Shown here: piece by piece, positions 7,098 through 11,080 of the stretch
Position numbering within the stretch: the stretch's first letter is position 1
Layout of the letters: every line of letters begins with the position of its first letter
Source of the DNA: an uncultured Porphyromonas sp.
GTDB taxonomy: Bacteria; Bacteroidota; Bacteroidia; Bacteroidales; Porphyromonadaceae
DNA length: 11,080 nt
Reading direction: 5' to 3'
Assembly: GCA_946997275.1 (NCBI GenBank)
Contig: CAMPUN010000013.1
Location: 1 to 11,080 of the forward strand
Translations under genes and position numbers: made by a program
Notes under the pieces: generated by a model
Seen by the model: only the letters and a program-made list of their open reading frames with translations
Told to the model about the DNA's origin: nothing
The model's database searches: none

Positions 7098-7129
7098 AGG
7101 GGCGAACCTCACGGGGTCCGCCCCTTTTT
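7098..7129 (+). terminator. Intrinsic terminator after panC
   Basis: AGGGGCG (7098-7104) pairs with CGCCCCT (7119-7125), continued inside by ACC (7106-7108) with GGT (7115-7117) after one A-C mismatch, around a 6-base loop. The stem runs directly into a T-run (7125-7129). It begins 21 bases after the panC stop and marks the end of the ybeY-panC unit. Confidence 0.85.
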
Positions 7130-7162
7130 CAATGCCTTTTGAGCTAACTATCAGTACCACTT

Positions 7163-7224
7163 GGATGAAACTCTAGTTTCATAGGGATGAAAATCCATTT
7201 TCACGGGGGAGAAAATGATTGCGG
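7163..7224. repeat. 22-bp palindromic repeat units between convergent genes
   Basis: Two consecutive 22-bp units (7163-7184 and 7185-7206) begin with GGATGAAA. Each holds a small palindrome: ATGAAACT-CT-AGTTTCAT (7165-7182) and TGAAAAT-CC-ATTTTCA (7188-7203). The arms changed between the two units but stay complementary. A degenerate third unit (7207-7224, GGGAGAAAATGATTGCGG) has lost the palindrome. The units lie between the panC and yggS terminators and contain no gene. The sequence GTTTCAT/ATGAAAC is shared with the 21-bp array at 1034-1107. Confidence 0.75.
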
Positions 7225-7239
7225 AGGGGAGGAGATGAC

Positions 7240-7287
7240 AAAAAGAGGAGACTTAACCGCTGATTAATTAGCGATTAAGTCTCCTCT
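7240..7287 (-). terminator. Long-stem terminator for the minus-strand yggS
   Basis: An 18-bp stem with a single mismatch: AGAGGAGACTTAACCGCT (7244-7261) and AGCGATTAAGTCTCCTCT (7270-7287), loop GATTAATT. Read on the minus strand the hairpin is followed by TTTT (the A-run at 7240-7243), so it is oriented to stop transcription from yggS, whose stop codon is about 55 bases away. A smaller 6-bp hairpin (7300-7315, TCTGAC/GTCAGA) lies between the yggS stop and this one. Confidence 0.8.
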
Positions 7288-7342
7288 GCGTGGGGGGTGT
7301 CTGACTTTCGTCAGAGGATGATGGGGGAGGGCTGGGTTGCTA

Positions 7343-8008
7343 CTAGTATTGTCGCTCGCCAAAGATGGCGGTGCCGATGCGTACGATCGTGGAGCCTGCC
7401 TCTACGGCTAGGGGCCAGTCACTGCTCATGCCCATGGAGAGCTCGTCCCACGAGATGTCGGGGTAGCGCTCTCGTAGCTCGGTCTGTAGGGCACGGAGCA
7501 TGTCAAACTCGTGGCGTATCTGCTCTTTGTCCGCCGTCAGTGTCGCCATACCCATGAGGCCACAAATGGTGATGCGCTCCCGCCACTCGGGTGTCGCTAG
7601 ATAGTGGTCCACGAGTGCTAGGAGCTCAGCGTGGTCTAGCCCGCTCTTGCTCTCTTCCTGAGCTATCTTGTACTGCAGGAGGATGCGTAGCTGGCGGTCG
7701 AAGCGGTTCGCCTGCTTGACGATCTCCTGGAGGAGTGACTCGGAGTCAACGCTCTCGATGAGGGATACGTAGGGGACGATATACTTGACCTTGTTACGCT
7801 GGAGGGTGCCGATGAAGTGCCACTGAATGTCTTCGGGGAGCTGGGGAGCTTTTTCGGCAAGTTCCTGAGCACGGTTTTCGCCAAAGAGTCGCTGACCAGC
7901 TTCGTAAGCCTCACGTACGGACTCTACGGGGTGAAACTTGGAGACTGCCACCAGCTGCACCTGCGCTGGTATCTGACTCCGTATCTCTGCTAGACGCTCT
8001 GCGATCAT
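7343..8008 (-). CDS. yggS: YggS/PROSC family pyridoxal phosphate homeostasis protein
   Basis: This 221-residue protein belongs to the YggS/PLPBP family, which binds pyridoxal 5'-phosphate on a single-domain TIM barrel and controls PLP and amino-acid balance without a known catalytic reaction. The PLP lysine is expected at K24 in LVAVSKFHPVE. Further family motifs are LFGENRAQEL (41-50), WHFIGTLQRNKVKYI (63-77), ESKSG (119-123), GLMGMATL (150-157), LSMGMSSDWPLAVEAGST (190-207) and VRIGTAIFG (209-217). I chose the ATG at 8006-8008; an in-frame ATG at 8044 would add 12 residues without resemblance and runs into the upstream terminator. The leader (CCCCACACATC) has no Shine-Dalgarno. The upstream DUF4494 gene is separated by its own terminator, so yggS probably has its own weak promoter, which I could not identify, or depends on read-through. 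Confidence 0.94.
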   Translation of the reverse strand: MIAERLAEIRSQIPAQVQLVAVSKFHPVESVREAYEAGQRLFGENRAQELAEKAPQLPEDIQWHFIGTLQRNKVKYIVPYVSLIESVDSESLLQEIVKQANRFDRQLRILLQYKIAQEESKSGLDHAELLALVDHYLATPEWRERITICGLMGMATLTADKEQIRHEFDMLRALQTELRERYPDISWDELSMGMSSDWPLAVEAGSTIVRIGTAIFGERQY

Positions 8009-8042
8009 GATGTGTGGGGAAAAAAGAGGATGTGTACAATAC

Positions 8043-8084
8043 AAAAGAGAGACTGCTACCTGTCTGTCTGGGTAACAGTCTCTC
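8043..8084 (-). terminator. Intrinsic terminator after the DUF4494 gene
   Basis: GAGAGACTG (8047-8055) pairs with CAGTCTCTC (8076-8084), extended by TACC (8057-8060) with GGTA (8071-8074) after one mismatch; the loop is 10 bases. On the minus strand the stem is followed by TTTT (complement of AAAA at 8043-8046). It starts 12 bases after the DUF4494 stop codon. It ends about 34 bases before the yggS start. Confidence 0.8.
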
Positions 8085-8096
8085 CATGGGGGTAGA

Positions 8097-8549
8097 TTAT
8101 TCGTTGGGCTTTGAGAAGTCTATCGGCCAAGCGTCCATGATGATGGTCTCGGTGATGGCGGCTATCTCGTAGGGTGAGAGAGTCGTGGACATCTCCTTCT
8201 CGAGGCGCTTGAGAGCGTTGGGCAGGCTGTCGCTCTGCACGATCATAGCTGCTGCGGTGCGCTTCTCGACACCTCTTGTTTCGTCAAGCGAGATGAAGTT
8301 GACCTTGCAGCGATAGAAGCGATCGTCCTCGGGGTGATCAGAGAGGAAGAGCTCAGCGAGCTTGATCCGCTTGATCGTATTGATGATGAGTTCGCCTAGA
8401 GAGGTAAAGGGGGTGAGCTCCTTGGTAAGTCTCTCCTCAATCTCCGTATAGGTGTCGCCCTGTACGAGGTACCCCTCGGAGGTACGCTTGGGCGTTCCGT
8501 TGTCGACCATCTTTTCGTAGGTCACTTTGCATTCAAACCAATTGGCCAT
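8097..8549 (-). CDS. DUF4494 domain-containing protein
   Basis: A 150-residue, probably cytoplasmic protein without signal peptide or membrane segment. The start MANWFECKVTYEKMVDNG and the mid part FYRCKVNFISLDE (about residues 78-90) are what I remember of DUF4494, a small family found almost only in Bacteroidota and of unknown function. The two halves look alike: WFECKVTYEK...GYLVQGDTYTEIEERL and FYRCKVNFISLD...AMIVQSDSLPNALKRL, which suggests an internal duplication of a beta-beta-alpha unit. The start ATG (8547-8549) is 38 bases after a TACCTTTG promoter motif, and a terminator follows directly, so this appears to be a single-gene transcription unit. No catalytic motif is visible. Confidence 0.85.
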   Translation of the reverse strand: MANWFECKVTYEKMVDNGTPKRTSEGYLVQGDTYTEIEERLTKELTPFTSLGELIINTIKRIKLAELFLSDHPEDDRFYRCKVNFISLDETRGVEKRTAAAMIVQSDSLPNALKRLEKEMSTTLSPYEIAAITETIIMDAWPIDFSKPNE

Positions 8550-8587
8550 ATAGTTGCTATTCGTCTAAAAAGTGAATTGATGTGGGG

Positions 8588-8595
8588 CAAAGGTA
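8588..8595 (-). promoter_or_regulatory. Putative Bacteroidota -7 element for the DUF4494 gene
   Basis: On the minus strand this reads TACCTTTG, a full match to TAnnTTTG, 38 bases upstream of the DUF4494 start and 41 bases after the end of the EcsC-family gene. It is identical to the motif in front of ybeY. The -33 region (minus strand, near TTCGTG about 22 bases upstream) is only a weak match. Confidence 0.55.
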
Positions 8596-8636
8596 CGGAT
8601 TTATTGAGATGCACGAAAGAACCGATCAGTCGAAGA

Positions 8637-9350
8637 TTACTCCTGCATGAGGTCGCGTAGGAGCACCTTGAGACGTACGAGCGAGGGCTTGACGAGGAGG
8701 TATGAGGAGGTGGCTCCGAGGGTGACTCCGATGAGCGGAGCCTTGCGACCGATCCAAGCGGTGATGCCACCCTTGGCGGATAGGACGATGAGACGCTTTG
8801 AAATCTCGGCGATGACCTTGTCGATGGGGGACTCTTTGCCTAGATAGCGCATCGGTGTGATGGAGACTTGCCCCTGGTATAGTGTGCAAGCACTGCGCAG
8901 GAGCTCATCGGCCTCACGTATGCCGAGCATGCTACCCATGAGGAAGGTAAAGCGTGCTCGCGTCTCTGTCGTCACGGCTCCGTAGGTGAAGAAGTCGTCC
9001 CAGCCGTAGAGGTAAGCGAGCTTTTGTATTAAGAGAAGGATGTTGACGCTGTACTGCGCTAGCTCCGTCGGTATGCCGACCCAAGTGCCCATGCAGCCGG
9101 TGAGACTGCTACCTGCCGAGCCCATGGCTAGGAGTTCGGTGTGGCGACGTATCTCTTGGTTGGCTATGTGGTTGAGGACTTTGACCGAGAGGAAGCGGTG
9201 CGGAGGCTCCGTGGCCAGCTGCTCTAGCTCAGTGATAGAGAGAAAAGGGTAGAGCACATCGGTGAGCCACTCGACACGGTTGACGCGAGCCATGTCCGAG
9301 CGTAAAAGCGTATTGAGGAAGCGATCCCAAGCTTTGGAAGATAGTGACAT
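8637..9350 (-). CDS. EcsC family protein
   Basis: A 237-residue protein resembling the EcsC family, named after the third gene of the Bacillus ecs locus; the biochemical function of the family is unknown. The recognisable core is a Gly-rich hydrophobic stretch (residues about 75-115: AMGSAGSSLTGCMGTWVGIP followed by TELAQYSVNILLLIQKLAYL) then YGWDD. A second hydrophobic Gly-rich part lies near 190-222 (GGITAWIGRKAPLIGVTLGA). There is no signal peptide; the protein is likely membrane-associated or soluble with amphipathic helices. It starts 22 bases after the stop of the outer-membrane protein gene on the same strand, so the two are probably co-transcribed. The N-terminal 60 residues are helical and charged, without a motif I recognise. 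Confidence 0.78.
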   Translation of the reverse strand: MSLSSKAWDRFLNTLLRSDMARVNRVEWLTDVLYPFLSITELEQLATEPPHRFLSVKVLNHIANQEIRRHTELLAMGSAGSSLTGCMGTWVGIPTELAQYSVNILLLIQKLAYLYGWDDFFTYGAVTTETRARFTFLMGSMLGIREADELLRSACTLYQGQVSITPMRYLGKESPIDKVIAEISKRLIVLSAKGGITAWIGRKAPLIGVTLGATSSYLLVKPSLVRLKVLLRDLMQE

Positions 9351-9372
9351 AAGTGTAAAGCGATGAAGTGAC

Positions 9373-10986
9373 TTAGAACTTAAAGCCGAAGGTGGCTACC
9401 CCGTAGACGCGCTGCTTCTGTAGCTGGATAGCCTGAGGGGTCGTGAGCTGCTCGCCATTATCCCCATAGTAGCGTGTCGGGAAGGGGTACATGTGAGACT
9501 TTTGTCCCTGATAGACGACTGCTAGATCTACATAAGAGGAGGGAGAGAAGCGCCAGCCTAGTCCGCCCGTGACGCCGTAGCCCATGCCGACGATCTCGTA
9601 GTGCGGCACGGTACCAGCTTCGTTGACAGGAATCGTGGCACTCTGGTTGGGGTTGGAGTCAAAGCTCGCCTTCATAGGCGCTTGTCTCCAGTAACCACCC
9701 GCACGGAGACTGAACTGAGGAGACACTCTCACCTCGCCACCGAGGCGTAGGGTACTCTGCATCGGGGTGAAGTACTCCTTCATCAGTTTGTTGTCATCGA
9801 CAAAGGGACCGTAGGTGTCTTTGAGCTGGATGCTCGAGTAGTTGGCTAGCTCATAGTCTAGGCTTAGCATACCTAGCCGTCCGACGAAGGCTCCACTGAG
9901 GACGATCTTTGTCGGGGTCTGTAACTGGTATTGCCAAGCAGCATCGCTAGGGGTCTGATCACTTTTAGTCCACTCTTTCTCAGGTAGAGGCTTGCCCTCC
10001 TTGTCTACTCGTAGGTGTCGAGACTCGGCTCCTGCTACGTAGTTATCCTGTAGGGTGAACCATGTGGGAGTCTGGATGGCAGCGCCTAGGCGCAGATGAT
10101 CTGACACACGAGCGATCAAGCCGAAGCTGACTGATGCGCCAGAGCCTGAAGTGCGGAGCTCGTTGGCCAGCTCTAGGTAATCATTGTCTATGAAGTCCTC
10201 ACCGTAGTAGGAGTTCATCCGATAGTCTAGTGCACTGAGCTTGACGCCTAGACCGAAGTAGAGGCGGTCGTTGTAGTTAAGCCCGAAGGTGAAGTCAAAG
10301 TCCTGGATGCCGCCACGCTCGTTGACCCGTAGCTGCGAATTGCTCGGTCCTAAGATACCTCCCTTGTCGCTGTAGTTGAAGGCACTCTCATAGAAGCCCT
10401 CTGGGCGTTGTACTGTCCAGCCAGATCCATGTCCTAGTATGGCGAGCCAAGGTGCAGGGACTTTGCCATAAGCATTCTTGCTGAGGAGATCATCCGAGGA
10501 GACGTTGGTAGGGGTGATGAAGGCTGCGTAGTCTGCCAGCGAGAAGTCCGTGATCTGGTGATTGCTGATGTCAAAGGAGCGGGCGAAGCTCTGACGCTGG
10601 TAGAAGCCTAGGGCGAAGTTGAAGGATAGGCCAGACCCTCTGAGCGGTGTGGCCAGCACGACAGACATATTGCCCCCGAAGGCGGTGCGCCCTTTCTTGT
10701 AATGCTCCTTATACCAAGTGGCTTGGTCCAGGTCCTGCCCGAAGGAGATGGTACCTTGTATCTCGTTACTGCGGAAGAGCCCTAGACCAGCGGGGTTTTG
10801 TCGCAAGCTACCGTAGTCAGCGCCTACAGCGCCGAAGGCCCCACCCATAGCTTGGTAGCGAGCCGTCCCGTCAAGCGTCTCGGTGCTAAAGCGTAGCGCA
10901 TTGTCGTGAGTCTGTGCGGATAGGTAGCTCCCCGTGATGAGTAGGAGAGCTGAGCTTATGAGGGGAATGAAATAGTGTCGAAGCAT
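9373..10986 (-). CDS. OmpP1/FadL-like outer-membrane beta-barrel protein
   Basis: A 537-residue exported protein. The signal peptide covers about residues 1-24 (MLRHYFIPLISSALLLITG.., cut after LSA). Next comes the segment ARYQAMGGAFGAVGADYG and the NPAGLGLF motif (about residues 41-70), characteristic of Bacteroidota members of the OmpP1/FadL/TodX group, which also includes PorV-like proteins of the type IX secretion system. The remainder alternates aromatic, amphipathic strands with Gly/Asn/Asp-rich turns and ends in GVATFGFKF, a C-terminal aromatic residue typical of the insertion signal read by the BAM machinery. FadL-type proteins take up hydrophobic compounds, but the substrate here is unknown. 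I start it at the ATG at 10984-10986; an in-frame ATG at 11026-11028 lies inside the upstream inverted repeat and would put charged residues before the signal peptide. The leader is CA-rich (CCAGACACACAGACT). The EcsC-family gene follows after 22 bases. Confidence 0.85.
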   Translation of the reverse strand: MLRHYFIPLISSALLLITGSYLSAQTHDNALRFSTETLDGTARYQAMGGAFGAVGADYGSLRQNPAGLGLFRSNEIQGTISFGQDLDQATWYKEHYKKGRTAFGGNMSVVLATPLRGSGLSFNFALGFYQRQSFARSFDISNHQITDFSLADYAAFITPTNVSSDDLLSKNAYGKVPAPWLAILGHGSGWTVQRPEGFYESAFNYSDKGGILGPSNSQLRVNERGGIQDFDFTFGLNYNDRLYFGLGVKLSALDYRMNSYYGEDFIDNDYLELANELRTSGSGASVSFGLIARVSDHLRLGAAIQTPTWFTLQDNYVAGAESRHLRVDKEGKPLPEKEWTKSDQTPSDAAWQYQLQTPTKIVLSGAFVGRLGMLSLDYELANYSSIQLKDTYGPFVDDNKLMKEYFTPMQSTLRLGGEVRVSPQFSLRAGGYWRQAPMKASFDSNPNQSATIPVNEAGTVPHYEIVGMGYGVTGGLGWRFSPSSYVDLAVVYQGQKSHMYPFPTRYYGDNGEQLTTPQAIQLQKQRVYGVATFGFKF

Positions 10987-11013
10987 AGTCTGTGTGTCTG
11001 GGTGTATAAACGA

Positions 11014-11070
11014 ATGAGACTTGACCATTAGTCAGATCCTGTGTGTGGTGGCTAATGATACAAGTCTCAT
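11014..11070. promoter_or_regulatory. Interrupted inverted repeat upstream of the outer-membrane protein gene
   Basis: ATGAGACTTG (11014-11023) is exactly complementary to CAAGTCTCAT (11061-11070), and CATTAG (11026-11031) to CTAATG (11052-11057), separated by a small 2x3-base internal loop. The central 20 bases are GT-rich. The structure ends 27 bases upstream of the barrel gene start. No T-run follows on either strand within the window, so it is not a classic terminator. It may be a 5' leader structure, an operator, or a weak terminator of an off-window minus-strand gene. I see no TAnnTTTG in this region. Confidence 0.6.
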
Positions 11071-11080
11071 ACTTAGAAGT

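Noticed and set aside
8626..8889. Overlapping minus-strand frames in the EcsC-family gene
   Set aside because: They are out of frame with the recognisable EcsC core and are rich in His/Arg/Ser as expected for shadow frames.
11014..11070. Invertible (phase-variable) promoter with flanking inverted repeats
   Set aside because: The arms enclose only about 37 bases including the inner stem, no promoter motif lies between them, and no recombinase gene is visible in the window.

Overview
The window looks like chromosomal core DNA of a member of the Bacteroidota, most likely a Porphyromonas or close Bacteroidales relative. This rests on three things. Two genes resemble families typical of Bacteroidota (DUF4494 and a DUF6263-like exported protein). 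YbeY and TsaD carry residue variants I associate with this phylum. Two gene starts lie behind TACCTTTG, a match to the Bacteroidota -7 promoter consensus TAnnTTTG, and most genes lack a Shine-Dalgarno sequence. Species cannot be settled from the sequence alone.

Left end (1-1334): the 3' part of an exported DUF6263-like protein, closed by a strong hairpin at 814-849. A gene-poor stretch of about 480 bases follows, with a 21-bp tandem repeat (1034-1107), a promoter-like motif (1243-1250) and a perfect hairpin in the leader of the next gene (1261-1286).

Centre, plus strand (1335-7129): six closely spaced genes, probably one transcription unit: ybeY (rRNA maturation endonuclease), tsaD (t6A tRNA modification), pncC (nicotinamide-nucleotide amidase, CinA C-terminal domain), an exported PDZ-DUF4136-PDZ protein, queA (queuosine tRNA modification) and panC (pantothenate synthesis). 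Gaps are 10 to 45 bases. The unit ends at a GC-rich hairpin plus T-run at 7098-7129. Its theme is RNA maturation/modification plus cofactor (NAD, pantothenate/CoA) metabolism, with one envelope protein embedded.

Convergent junction (7077-7342): a forward terminator, two 22-bp palindromic repeat units with a degenerate third, and a long terminator hairpin for the opposite strand.

Right half, minus strand (7343-11080): an outer-membrane beta-barrel protein of the OmpP1/FadL-like group followed by an EcsC-family protein (likely an operon), then a DUF4494 gene with its own promoter motif and terminator, then yggS (PLP homeostasis protein). Upstream of the barrel gene is an interrupted inverted repeat (11014-11070).

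I found no mobile element, CRISPR array, tRNA/rRNA gene, toxin-antitoxin or defence system. The region is mostly ordinary housekeeping; the most interesting parts are the small intergenic repeats and hairpins, and the PDZ-DUF4136-PDZ protein.
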